A DNA stretch of 64,000 bases from DASVUS01 sp036388675 (GCA_036388675.1 DASVRI010000005.1:1-64000); one strand, 5' to 3'. Shown: positions 45,431 to 54,323, numbered from the stretch's first letter. The notes: generated by a model not told the origin, from the sequence alone. Numbers and translations: made by a program.

Positions 45431-46327
45431 ATGCCGTTAACGCTCACCAACGAAGCGGACAAGACTCCTCTTCCCGAAGACATCCAGGCCCGCCGCGAGC
45501 GCATCTTGGTCGTTGAAGACGACACCGACTTGCAGCGCATGCTGGCCTTTACCCTGACGCGTCTCGGTTATCAGGTGCAAACGGCCACCGACGGTCTGCA
45601 CGCCCTGAACATGCTCCAGGAAGCCGCACCCGGAGAGCGCGCCGAACTCATTCTCACCGATGTTCAAATGCCCGGTCTGGACGGCATCGAGCTGCTACGC
45701 CGCGTGCGCACCGACGAACCCGACATGCCCGTTATCGTGATGACGGCGTTTACATCCAACGCGGCCATCATGCACGCACTGCGCCTTCATGCCGATGACT
45801 TCGTGGCCAAGCCAATCGAAATGGCCGAACTCAAAACGGCGCTCGACCGCGCGCTGCGTGCCCGCCGCCAACGCATCGCTCTGGAAGCCGAGCGCACGCG
45901 GGCCGCGCGCCTGCAAGCCGTTCTCGAAACCGCCACAGCCGTCAACCACGAAATAAATAATCCGCTGGCCGCTATTTCCGCCTCGGCCCAACTCATGCGC
46001 CAGCAACTGCAACGCAACGATGCTGTCCAAAACGATGCTGTCCAAGATATTGTGCTCGACGGTAGCCACAACACAGACTCTGCAATGGCCGATTCTGTGA
46101 GCGCCGATTCTGTGAGCGCAGCCCATATGAGTACTCACAGCGATCTAACCGTGGGAACGCAGCCCGACCTCGCCGCGTTGGAACGTTTGCTGGATGTCAT
46201 CATCGAACAGTGCGGACGCATCGCCGACTTCAATCGCAAGTTGACCGGCGTCGTCAATCCGGTGACGCGTTCTTCCGGCGGCCATCGTATGCTCGACGTT
46301 GATCACAGCCTGAGCGACAGGGATTAA
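45431..46327 (+). CDS. Response regulator with histidine-kinase DHp domain but no ATPase
   Basis: 298 residues if started at ATG 45431; an in-frame ATG at 45341 would add 30. Receiver domain with VVEDDTD, phospho-Asp77 in LILTDVQMPGLDG and Lys in VAKPIEM, then a HisKA-like helical hairpin with AVNHEINNPLAAISASAQLM (His173) and a second helix ending RIADFNRKLTGVV. The gene stops ~30 residues later: no N, G1 or G2 box of a HATPase is present. It may be a phosphotransfer protein. Two pairs of 15-bp repeats expand the loop between the DHp helices (NDAVQ and DSVSA). Confidence 0.8.
   Translation: MPLTLTNEADKTPLPEDIQARRERILVVEDDTDLQRMLAFTLTRLGYQVQTATDGLHALNMLQEAAPGERAELILTDVQMPGLDGIELLRRVRTDEPDMPVIVMTAFTSNAAIMHALRLHADDFVAKPIEMAELKTALDRALRARRQRIALEAERTRAARLQAVLETATAVNHEINNPLAAISASAQLMRQQLQRNDAVQNDAVQDIVLDGSHNTDSAMADSVSADSVSAAHMSTHSDLTVGTQPDLAALERLLDVIIEQCGRIADFNRKLTGVVNPVTRSSGGHRMLDVDHSLSDRD
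46016..46120. repeat. Two in-frame tandem duplications, 2 x 15 bp each
   Basis: AACGATGCTGTCCAA is doubled at 46016-46045 and GATTCTGTGAGCGCC at 46091-46120 (one change), both in the loop of the DHp-domain gene. Confidence 0.92.
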
Positions 46328-46352
46328 GTTGGCCGTTAGTTGCTGTTATTCA

Positions 46353-46444
46353 CAGGACTTATGCGGAAGTCGGTCGTCGTAGGGGCGTAGCGTGCTACGC
46401 CCCTACATTGCCTTGCACTTGCAAGCCCGCTGCGTAAGTCCTGA
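46353..46444. mobile_element. MITE-like element D
   Basis: Ends CAGGACTTATGC and TGCGTAAGTCCTGA are inverted copies around a palindrome GTAGGGGCGTAGCG...GCTACGCCCCTAC. 92 bp, no coding capacity. It sits between two genes of the signalling cluster, and the rest of this 290-base gap shows nothing else. Confidence 0.6.
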
Positions 46445-46617
46445 TTCAGCCAGGTAGATAGTAACAATAGATCTCTGTTGTGCCGGTCGGTAGTGAGAGT
46501 GATACTCCTACGCAACTTCTGCCCGGCGTTGAACAGACCAACGTACCGTCATGCACCGCAGTAGCCGTGAAGGTGAGTAGTAACTCAAGGTGAGTAATAA
46601 TTCACGGCTTTTCGCTT

Positions 46618-48930
46618 ATGACTTCTTCGCCTGCTACCATGAACCGAACTGCGCAGGAAAACCTTGCGCAAGCCGCAGTCTCGGCGAAACCGACGGCGCC
46701 GGAGGAAACAATCGCGCCGCAGGAAGCTGTCACCCCGGAGGAATCTGTCACGCCTCAGTCCCCCGAACCCGTGGCGGAAGATATGGCCACGCAGGCGCAG
46801 ATGGCGGCGCAAGTGCAGCATTTGTCTCATCTCGCACGGACGCTGAGCAGCGAAAAACATTTTTTGCGCGCGCTTTCCGATTCGGTGCAGGATGCCCTTA
46901 TCGCCTTCGACAAAGACGGCCAGTTCGTGCTGTGCAACCGCTGTTTTGAAGGTCTTTTCGGCGTCGGCTCCGAACAGATGAGCGGCCACAACGAAACCTG
47001 GCTGCGCGAGCAACTCGCAGAACGGCTTCAGGCGCCCGCCGACTTCTTCATGCCGCGCGGCGAAACCTTGCAAGCTTGGAACGAGGGGCCAAACGAGTGG
47101 ACGGTGGAACTCCGGTCCGGCAGCGCGCCCGACGACGAGAATTCATCGCCGGGCAAATGTCGCATTTTGCGCTGGTATTCCGGCCCGGTGCACGACAGCG
47201 AAGGGCAATTGGTGGGACGCGTCGCCACGCAGCGCGACATCACCAAAGAAACCGAAGTCGACCGCATGAAGACCGAGTTCATCTCCATTGTGTCGCATGA
47301 ACTGCGCACACCGATGACCTCCATCAAAGGCTACGTCGACCTCATTCTGGATGGCGATACGGGCGAAGTCAATCACTTGCAGCGCGAGTTTCTGCAAACG
47401 GTGCAGCGCAACACGCGCCGCCTGGTTTCGATGATTAACGATATGCTCGACATCGAGCGCATTGAAAGCGGTGGTGTCGAGTTCGATTTACGTCCGCTGG
47501 TGCTGTCGGATGTTATCGAACAGGCGTTGAGCCTGGTGAAGCCGCAAGCCGATGAAAAAAAGATCACTATTGAAGTCGTGGAGCCGGAACTGTTAGGACG
47601 AGTACTCGCCGACTTCGACCGCACGCTGCAAGTGCTGACGAATCTGCTGTCCAACGCCATTAAATACACGCCGGCGCCGCCCGTCTCGGCGGGCAAAGTT
47701 GTGGTTGAAGTGCAGTTCCAGGCGTCGCACGCGCGTCTTGCGGTGCGCGACACCGGCATCGGCATTGCGCCCGAAGATCAAGCTCAGCTTTTCCAGAAAT
47801 TCTTCCGCGCCGATAACAGCGTCACGCGCGAAGCCGGCGGCACCGGCCTGGGGCTTTCCATTACGCGCGCCCTCGTGGAGAAAATGGGCGGTGAACTCTC
47901 GGTTTCGAGTGAAGCAGGCCAGGGCAGCGAATTCGCGTTTATCCTACCCTTAGCGTCACCGCCCAAGCCGGCGCGGCCCGCGCTCACCGTCCCGCATCAA
48001 AGTGCGCAGCGCGTGTTGCCGCGAGTACTCGTAGTGGATGACGATCCCGACATCGTCGATCTTATCAGCCTCTATCTGCAACGCAACGGCTACGATACGA
48101 CAGCCGCCTATTCAGGGCCAGAAGCGTTGCGCCTGCTTAAAGAAGAATCGTTCGATGCCATGACGCTGGATGTATTGATGCCACACATGGATGGCTTCGA
48201 TGTGCTGCATCGCATCAAGGAAAACCCGGCGATTGCAAATTTGCCGGTTGTCATTGTCAGCGTCACCAATGCACTACCCACAAGCGCAGAAGACATCGCG
48301 CAGCCGCTGCACCGGGGCAATTATGGCTTCATCACGAAACCGTTCGACGAGCAGATGTTGCGCAACACCATCGCGCGCGCGCTGCATCCTCGCGCGGCCC
48401 GTTATCTTAAGGAAAATCAAGCCAATGGCAGCGCAGAAGAAAACTCCGGCGGCGACACGAGTACTCACATGGCGCTGGCTGTCTTAGTCGATCCCGCGGG
48501 AGAGATTCAAAGCGAAGTTGCGACCTTGCTGCGCGAGCAAGGTGCGATTGTTGAGATTGTAAAGACACCGGCGGAAGCGCTGGCCGAAACGAGCGAGCAA
48601 CACGTCGATCTGATCGTCTTGAACCCTCTGACGTGGGGTGAGCAAACAATGCAACTTATCGAAGCGCTACAAGGCATGGCCGGAGGCTCTCCGTTTCTGC
48701 TTTTCACGCAACCTGATTCGAGCGGGCAATATGTCATCAGCTCGCCCTATGAAATCACAGCGGAAACCGACCCGCCCTCGTCGCGCAATACTCCGCAGGC
48801 CCTGCGCGACATTTGCGCGCGACTCGATCATCTGTTGCAGCGTGATGCCAATGCAAACGTGAATACGGCCAATGCCGAGCGGCCAGCCGATGCCGGAGTG
48901 CCAGCCGATGCGCAACAATCGTCTGCATAA
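46618..48930 (+). CDS. Hybrid sensor histidine kinase (PAS-HisKA-HATPase-REC-pseudoREC)
   Basis: 770 residues. Pro/Glu-rich N-terminus (~1-60), PAS domain (~80-210), DHp with phospho-His227 in IVSHELRTPMTSIKGYVDL, HATPase with NLLSNAIKY, DTGIGIAPE and GTGLGLS, and a receiver with phospho-Asp518 in MTLDVLMPHMDG and Lys in ITKPFDE. A second receiver-like domain (~620-720) has Asn669 where Asp is expected (LIVLNPLTWG) and is probably not phosphorylated. No membrane segment, so cytoplasmic. It is the only complete kinase in the cluster and could feed phosphate to the neighbouring receivers. Confidence 0.9.
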   Translation: MTSSPATMNRTAQENLAQAAVSAKPTAPEETIAPQEAVTPEESVTPQSPEPVAEDMATQAQMAAQVQHLSHLARTLSSEKHFLRALSDSVQDALIAFDKDGQFVLCNRCFEGLFGVGSEQMSGHNETWLREQLAERLQAPADFFMPRGETLQAWNEGPNEWTVELRSGSAPDDENSSPGKCRILRWYSGPVHDSEGQLVGRVATQRDITKETEVDRMKTEFISIVSHELRTPMTSIKGYVDLILDGDTGEVNHLQREFLQTVQRNTRRLVSMINDMLDIERIESGGVEFDLRPLVLSDVIEQALSLVKPQADEKKITIEVVEPELLGRVLADFDRTLQVLTNLLSNAIKYTPAPPVSAGKVVVEVQFQASHARLAVRDTGIGIAPEDQAQLFQKFFRADNSVTREAGGTGLGLSITRALVEKMGGELSVSSEAGQGSEFAFILPLASPPKPARPALTVPHQSAQRVLPRVLVVDDDPDIVDLISLYLQRNGYDTTAAYSGPEALRLLKEESFDAMTLDVLMPHMDGFDVLHRIKENPAIANLPVVIVSVTNALPTSAEDIAQPLHRGNYGFITKPFDEQMLRNTIARALHPRAARYLKENQANGSAEENSGGDTSTHMALAVLVDPAGEIQSEVATLLREQGAIVEIVKTPAEALAETSEQHVDLIVLNPLTWGEQTMQLIEALQGMAGGSPFLLFTQPDSSGQYVISSPYEITAETDPPSSRNTPQALRDICARLDHLLQRDANANVNTANAERPADAGVPADAQQSSA

Positions 48931-48982
48931 CACACGACACCGATAGGCCATGTAGCGCCACGCAACCTGACAACAACCGACT

Positions 48983-49945
48983 ATGCCGCGCAACCGCATT
49001 CTGATTATCGATGACGAGCCCGATTCGGTGCGCCTGCTGCGCTTTGCTTTCGAGCGCGCCGGCTTTGAGGTCTTGGTTTGCAACCGGGCGCAGCAGGCCT
49101 TGCAAACTGCCCTTTCCGGCGAACCCGATGCCGTGCTGCTGGCCCTGGAACTGGGCAACCACAGCGGAGAGGCACAGAACGGCCTGGAGGTGTGTCGCCA
49201 ACTGCGCACCGAGAACCACACGGCGCAACTGCCGATTATGCTGGTGACTGCCAAGCTACGCAGCGAATCGGACACCGTTTTAGGCTTTAAGGCCGGTGCG
49301 GACGACTATGTGATGAAGCCGTTTCGCCCCGCCGAAGTGGTGGCTCGCGTTGAAAACCTGCTGGAGCGAACGCGTCGCCAGAGTGATCTTTCGCCGCTGA
49401 CAGGCTTACCTGGCAACTCGACGGTACAAAAGCAGTTGAGCCGTGCCGTCGCTGCGGAAAAACCATTTGGCGCACTGTTTATCGACCTGGACAACTTCAA
49501 GATTTACAACGATGTTTATGGATTCGACCGTGGTGAAGATGTCTTACGCGAGGTGGCGCGCTGCATTGCCGGTGCTGCTGCGCATTTATGTGCTGATGCG
49601 TTTGTTGGCCACATCGGAGGCGATGATTTCGTCGTTTTAACCACGCCGCAAAATCTGGAGCCGCTGGCGCACGCCATCATTGGCTGCATTCAGCCCGTTG
49701 TCGCGAGTTGGTATCCGCCTGAAGTCGCAGCGCGCGGCGCAGTTACAGTGACAAACCGGCGTGGCGGACAGGAAGAGTACTCGCTGCTCACAGCCTCGCT
49801 GTCGGGCGTTACCAACGAATTGCGCCACTTTCGCAATGCTCTCGAAGTGGCTGCCGTGGCTGCCGAAACCAAACGCGCCATCAAAGACAAACCCGGTTTC
49901 AACTACCTCAAAGATCGTCGCTCCTCACGCCTGCCCGTGCTTTAG
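48983..49945 (+). CDS. Degenerate REC-GGDEF response regulator
   Basis: 320 residues. Receiver domain with IIDDEPD and Lys in VMKPFRP, but the phospho-acceptor is Ala54 (AVLLALELGN) instead of Asp. GGDEF-type domain at ~140-250 with LFIDLDNFKIYND and the signature written GGDDF at 212-216, which makes diguanylate cyclase activity uncertain. It may be a c-di-GMP or protein-binding scaffold rather than an enzyme. Last of the five signalling genes; 52 bases after the hybrid kinase. Confidence 0.85.
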   Translation: MPRNRILIIDDEPDSVRLLRFAFERAGFEVLVCNRAQQALQTALSGEPDAVLLALELGNHSGEAQNGLEVCRQLRTENHTAQLPIMLVTAKLRSESDTVLGFKAGADDYVMKPFRPAEVVARVENLLERTRRQSDLSPLTGLPGNSTVQKQLSRAVAAEKPFGALFIDLDNFKIYNDVYGFDRGEDVLREVARCIAGAAAHLCADAFVGHIGGDDFVVLTTPQNLEPLAHAIIGCIQPVVASWYPPEVAARGAVTVTNRRGGQEEYSLLTASLSGVTNELRHFRNALEVAAVAAETKRAIKDKPGFNYLKDRRSSRLPVL

Positions 49946-50058
49946 ACGAAGCAATTGCATCCGCACGAGCTTCGTTACGAGCTTCGTTCACCTCCCACGG
50001 CTTCGCTTCGATGCCTTATCGCGTTCGCAACACGCCTCATGAGCCGCGTAGCTGGCAG

Positions 50059-50104
50059 TTGCAATGTTGCGCCAACAGTGCGAGCACCGTTGGCAACATT
50101 GCAA
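50059..50104. terminator. Hairpin between convergent genes
   Basis: TTGCAATGTTGC(GC)CAAC pairs with GTTGGCAACATTGCAA apart from a two-base bulge. It lies in the 270-base gap between the REC-GGDEF gene and the convergent metallopeptidase-like gene and may stop both. Confidence 0.5.
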
Positions 50105-50215
50105 GGAATGCACAACATTGCGATGCGTGTGACAGGGACATCGACACTCTTCCGGCAGCCGTTTCTTCCACCAACCGAATTGGATCATTCTCGGAGTTGT
50201 CCTTTCACTGCATGC

Positions 50216-50788
50216 TCAACGGCCTTGGTGCAAGCGCCGCCGCACCTCATCTTCAACAGAAAAAGCGCCTTGCGGATTGGAGTCGTAGCGCGCCTGTAAA
50301 ACGTAGGCGTCGCGCTCCAGAGGAATGGTCAAGTAAGCACAGCCATGGTTGGCCCAGCCGTGCATGTAGTGTTCAATAAAGCCGCGCACACCGAGTACTC
50401 GATACTGCGCGACGTGCACCATCTCGTGAAACAGCAGTGACATCGGCGCGAGGGTGTCAGCGCGCGATTGCGAAATCAAAATCAGGTCATCGTAAGTGAC
50501 GCCTGACGCGGCACCGAAATCGAGCGTATCGCCCACACCCAGCAGGCGCAACACGCCCACCAGTTTTGGGTTCTCCAACACCGGCACATGGGCAATGCGC
50601 GCGCTACGTAAGGTATCCTCTTCGAAGAAGCGCGACAGATGAGCGAACTCCTCATCGCTGAGAGGTGCCGCGTTGCGACGGTGTTTGTGCCGTTGATGGC
50701 GCACCCAACCAGTGCCCTGCTGAACCGCAAAGCGCAGGCACGTTTCGACAAAAGCACGCGACAAGACAGGCAGTGAGAAACGAAGCAT
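50216..50788 (-). CDS. HExxH metallopeptidase-like protein (DUF4157-like)
   Basis: 190 residues from ATG 50788; longer starts up to 50854 would run into the divergent ZIP gene. The zinc motif HEMVHVAQY is clear, and GVTYDDLILISQ before it and AYVLQARYDSNPQG after it are as in the DUF4157/eCIS-type or basic-secretory-like minimal peptidases. No signal peptide. Activity not certain. Confidence 0.7.
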   Translation of the reverse strand: MLRFSLPVLSRAFVETCLRFAVQQGTGWVRHQRHKHRRNAAPLSDEEFAHLSRFFEEDTLRSARIAHVPVLENPKLVGVLRLLGVGDTLDFGAASGVTYDDLILISQSRADTLAPMSLLFHEMVHVAQYRVLGVRGFIEHYMHGWANHGCAYLTIPLERDAYVLQARYDSNPQGAFSVEDEVRRRLHQGR

Positions 50789-50820
50789 CGCTTGGCAGTG
50801 TAGCGCAGAGCGTCTAAACT

Positions 50821-51798
50821 GTGCGGCTTGTGTCTTCTGCTGTTTTACCATCAACCCTTTTAGCGATCTTCGCTGCCGCGTCGCTGGTCTTCGGCTCGGC
50901 GCTGCCCACCCTGCCCGTGTTGCGCACCCGCTTCTTCGCCGACCGCCTGTCGCTGCTGATTGGCTTTAGCGCCGGACTCATGCTGGCTACGGCACTGCAC
51001 GAACTCATCCCGGAGGCGCTGGAGAAAAATCCGCAGCAAGCCATGTGGGGCGTCGGTGCCGGATTCCTTACGCTGTACATCGCCGAGCGTCTGACGCATT
51101 TTCATGCCTGTCGCCACCGCGAGTGCGATGTCGAAGACAATGCCGAGGCACAGGCCGAAGACGAACTGGCGCAACTGGCGGGCGGCGCCGCGAGTACTCA
51201 TCATTTGCATCTGCACGGCACACCTTCGCACTCTGCACATTCGCATGAGGCGCATGAACATGAAACACACGAGCCACACGACCATCACGCACATGCGCAC
51301 CATGCACATGCGCATCACGCATATGCGCATCACGCACATGGCCACGCCGATTCAATGGCATTAGCCGGCATGAGCATTCACAACCTGGCTGATGGACTGA
51401 CGACAGCCGCAGCGTTTACGGTTTCGAAAACGGTCGGCGTCGTTGTGGTCGTGGCGATTGTGCTGCACCAGATGGCAGCCGGACTTAGCCTCGGCGCGAT
51501 TATGCTGCGCATGGGCCGCGACCGTCGCCGCATCTGGATTTCAACAACTACAACCGCCTCGTTCATTGTCTGGGGTGCGCTGCTGTATCACTTCGTTGTT
51601 CCCGTCGGCGAAAACATCACCGGCATCGTGTTAGGTATTGCCGCGGGCAGCTTTCTTTACGTTGCGGCCTGCGACCTTTTGCCCGAAGCGCACGCGCAGG
51701 ACGAAGGCTGGAGTGTTATGGCAACAACGATCGGCGGTTACGTTTTCGCGCTGCTCGCAACACTGTTTTTCGGCTCGCACGAACACGGCGGGCATTGA
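50821..51798 (+). CDS. ZIP-family metal transporter with His-rich loop
   Basis: 325 residues, GTG start. About eight membrane helices; helix IV motif SIHNLADGL and helix V motif LHQMAAGLSLG hold the metal site. Between helices III and IV (about 95-178) is a loop with over thirty His, many as HAHHAH, likely a Zn or Fe/Ni/Co binding buffer that grew by repeat expansion. Imports or exports divalent metal; direction for this group is usually uptake into the cytoplasm. Divergent from the metallopeptidase gene. Confidence 0.87.
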   Translation: MRLVSSAVLPSTLLAIFAAASLVFGSALPTLPVLRTRFFADRLSLLIGFSAGLMLATALHELIPEALEKNPQQAMWGVGAGFLTLYIAERLTHFHACRHRECDVEDNAEAQAEDELAQLAGGAASTHHLHLHGTPSHSAHSHEAHEHETHEPHDHHAHAHHAHAHHAYAHHAHGHADSMALAGMSIHNLADGLTTAAAFTVSKTVGVVVVVAIVLHQMAAGLSLGAIMLRMGRDRRRIWISTTTTASFIVWGALLYHFVVPVGENITGIVLGIAAGSFLYVAACDLLPEAHAQDEGWSVMATTIGGYVFALLATLFFGSHEHGGH

Positions 51799-51958
51799 AG
51801 CGTATTTTACTGCCGTAGTAATGTCTGGGCGGGCGCATGGCGTGCGCTCTGATGGGGTTGCCGCACAATGAGGGCGCAATGTATTGTACCCCTACGCGAA
51901 ACACATGCAGACAACCACACCCGAACGTGCTCCAAAACGAGTACTCAGCAGATAAAAG

Positions 51959-51991
51959 AAAAAAGCAGCCCCGCCTGGAGGCTGCTTTTTT
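51959..51991. terminator. Bidirectional intrinsic terminator
   Basis: Perfect 12-bp arms AAAAAAGCAGCC and GGCTGCTTTTTT around a nine-base loop give a T-run on both strands. It serves the ZIP gene (plus) and the HU gene (minus), which converge here. Confidence 0.92.
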
Positions 51992-52005
51992 CTGGTTCGG
52001 CAACG

Positions 52006-52536
52006 CTACTTGCGACCACCTTTAGCTGCGCCCTTTGCAGCACCGCCCTTAGCAGCACCGCCCTTAGCAGCACCCTTTGTGGCTCCGCCTTTGGCAGCAC
52101 CGCCCTTGGCAGCACCGGCTTTGGCCGCACCACCTTTGGTGGCTCCACCCTTTTCGGCACCACCTTTAGCAGCACCCTTTGTGGCTCCGCCTTTAGCCGC
52201 ACCGCCCTTGGCAGCCCCACCTTTACCGGCGCTCTTGCCACCACCAATGGCATCTTTGAATGCTTTGGCCGCACTAAAACGAACGTTCTTGCTGGCGGCT
52301 ATCTTGATGCTTTCGCCGGTTTGCGGATTACGCCCGGTGCGTGCGCCGCGCTCGGAAACGCGGAACGTGCCGAAGCCGCTCATGCGCACTTCGCCGCCAC
52401 TCGACAGAGCGCGCCTCAACGAGCCTTCCAGTGCTTTGACGACCTCATCTACCTGACGCGGTGCGAGCTGCGTTTCGGCTGCAATTTCACTCACTACGTC
52501 GGTACGGCTCAACGGCGCCTTATTGGCTGCTGCCAT
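52006..52536 (-). CDS. HU-family DNA-binding protein with Gly/Lys/Ala tail
   Basis: 176 residues, start fixed by AGGAGGAAC. Residues ~8-97 are an HU/IHF domain with GTFRVSERGARTGRNPQTGE, the DNA-binding beta arm. From ~99 to the end comes a tail of about 75 residues built from KGGAA, KGGAT and KGAA units, comparable to histone H1 or HupB tails but richer in Gly. It should bind and compact DNA along with an extra non-specific contact. Single gene with its own terminator. Confidence 0.92.
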   Translation of the reverse strand: MAAANKAPLSRTDVVSEIAAETQLAPRQVDEVVKALEGSLRRALSSGGEVRMSGFGTFRVSERGARTGRNPQTGESIKIAASKNVRFSAAKAFKDAIGGGKSAGKGGAAKGGAAKGGATKGAAKGGAEKGGATKGGAAKAGAAKGGAAKGGATKGAAKGGAAKGGAAKGAAKGGRK

Positions 52537-52656
52537 AACCTTGTTCCTCCTGGGGAATTAACATCCGACGATTAAATTTAAGATTGCAGTTGAGTACTCG
52601 TTAGAACTTTTTCCGCAATCAGAAATTACCAAAACCATGCGTCACAGCATCCTGCG

Positions 52657-53682
52657 TCATAACAACTCGTTGCAACCTTGCCTCTGCATCAGTTCAGCGA
52701 CGGCTTCATGTGGCGCGCGTCCTTCAAATAACACAGCGGCCACTTGCTCGGTCACGGGCAGAGCCACGCCACTTTCCTGTGACAAGCGCAGTGCAGCACG
52801 CGTTGTATGAACGCCCTCAGCGACCTGCGCGATCTCGTGCTGCGCCATGTCCAGCGATTCTCCGCGACCGATGCGCTCGCCCAGAGAGCGGTTGCGCGAA
52901 TGCGGCGAAACACAGGTCGCCATCAAATCGCCCATGCCTGACAAGCCGAAAAGCGTGCTTTCCTGCGCGCCCAAAGCCAGCGACAAGCGCGTCATTTCGC
53001 GCCAGTGGCGTGTCATGAGCGCTGCTTTGGAGTTATCGCCAAAGCCCAATCCATCACCGATGCCGGCGGCAATCGCGACGACGTTCTTCAGCGCGCCGCC
53101 GAGTTCCACACCCACCAGGTCGGTGTTGGTGTAAACGCGAAAGCTATGCGTCGAAAACAACTGCTGTGCCTGGTTTGCAACTTCAAGGTTCGAGGACGCA
53201 ACAACCGATGAGGTCGGCACGCCAGACACGACTTCTTTAGCAAGGTTCGGGCCGCTGAGCGTTACAAACTGCTCGTCGGGCAAAGCGCCGAATTCGCGCC
53301 ACAGTTGCGAAGTGCGCAACCCGTTTTCAGGATGCAACCCCTTGGTACCGCTCACCACAATTGTGCCACGTTGAATATGCTCTTTGAGAGTACTTGCCAA
53401 AGCCGGAACGGCGGCGCAGGGAACAGCGACAACAATCCAGTCAGCAGGCTCAACAATTTCGTCTAAATCGGAGCTGATGCAAATATCGTGCAGTGGGGTA
53501 CCCGCCAGATATTTAACATTTTCATGGCTTAGAGTCAAGCGTTTAGCGGCCTCAGCGTCGCGCGCCCACAGGCGGGTTTCCACGCCTTTGCAGTGCAGCA
53601 AGTGCGCCAAAGCCGTGCCCCAACTTCCAGCGCCCAACACCGCCACAACCGGCGATGAGTGAGACGAAGAACTTACACTCAC
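52657..53682 (-). CDS. gpsA: Glycerol-3-phosphate dehydrogenase [NAD(P)+]
   Basis: 341 residues. Makes sn-glycerol-3-phosphate from dihydroxyacetone phosphate for phospholipids. NAD motif LGAGSWGTALA near residue 16, VSGTKGL, LSGPNLAKEV, and the catalytic-Lys region GALKNVVAIAAGIGDGLG followed by GDNSKAAL. Overlaps the plsY gene by four bases, so the two lipid genes are coupled. Confidence 0.96.
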   Translation of the reverse strand: MSVSSSSHSSPVVAVLGAGSWGTALAHLLHCKGVETRLWARDAEAAKRLTLSHENVKYLAGTPLHDICISSDLDEIVEPADWIVVAVPCAAVPALASTLKEHIQRGTIVVSGTKGLHPENGLRTSQLWREFGALPDEQFVTLSGPNLAKEVVSGVPTSSVVASSNLEVANQAQQLFSTHSFRVYTNTDLVGVELGGALKNVVAIAAGIGDGLGFGDNSKAALMTRHWREMTRLSLALGAQESTLFGLSGMGDLMATCVSPHSRNRSLGERIGRGESLDMAQHEIAQVAEGVHTTRAALRLSQESGVALPVTEQVAAVLFEGRAPHEAVAELMQRQGCNELL

Positions 53683-54320
53683 GGGCCGCTCACCACTTGC
53701 TTGCTCGTCGTGCTGCTTGCAGCAGCGGAGCCGCTTGTCTTGCTGCCGAGTTTAGGCTCGGTTCCGGCTGCGATGCGCTTCATGTTGGGAATATGTTTGA
53801 CGATGGCAATTGTTGCAAAGAGCGCGACCACAGCTGTATAAGGCCACGGTTGCTTCGCTACAACAAAGGTTATCGGCGCAGCGACGCAGGCCACAATCGA
53901 GGCCACCGAAATCATGCGCGACAAGGCCAGCACCGCACCCCACAACACAAACAATCCCAGCGCCAGCATCCAGTTTAAGCCGAGCAACACACCAAACGCC
54001 GTGGCGATGCCTTTACCGCCTTTGAACTTGAGGAAAACCGAGAACGTGTGGCCAAGCACCGCGACCAGTGCACATAGCGCGACAATCGAGTACTCGTTGC
54101 CCACCAGCGCACGCGCCAGGAGCGGCGCGGCCAAACCTTTGGCGACATCGAGCGTAAAAACCAGGCTGCCGGCGCCCGGCCCCAGGGCACGCCACACGTT
54201 TGTGGTGCCGATGTTGCCCGAACCCACAGCCCGCACATCAATGCCGCGCGCGCGGCCCACCAACACGCCAAAGGGAATCGCGCCCAACAAGTAAGAGATA
54301 AAAAGAGCCAGTGCTGTCAT
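53679..54320 (-). CDS. plsY: Acyl-phosphate:glycerol-3-phosphate acyltransferase
   Basis: 213 residues, about five to six membrane helices. First acylation of glycerol-3-phosphate. Family motifs SGNIGTTNVWR, GHTFSVFLKFKGGKG and HIPNMKRIAAGTE are all present. The last ~25 residues (Ser/Thr/Ala-rich) are extra. Lies three bases after der and overlaps gpsA. Confidence 0.95.
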   Translation of the reverse strand: MTALALFISYLLGAIPFGVLVGRARGIDVRAVGSGNIGTTNVWRALGPGAGSLVFTLDVAKGLAAPLLARALVGNEYSIVALCALVAVLGHTFSVFLKFKGGKGIATAFGVLLGLNWMLALGLFVLWGAVLALSRMISVASIVACVAAPITFVVAKQPWPYTAVVALFATIAIVKHIPNMKRIAAGTEPKLGSKTSGSAAASSTTSKQVVSGP

Positions 54321-54323
54321 GCT

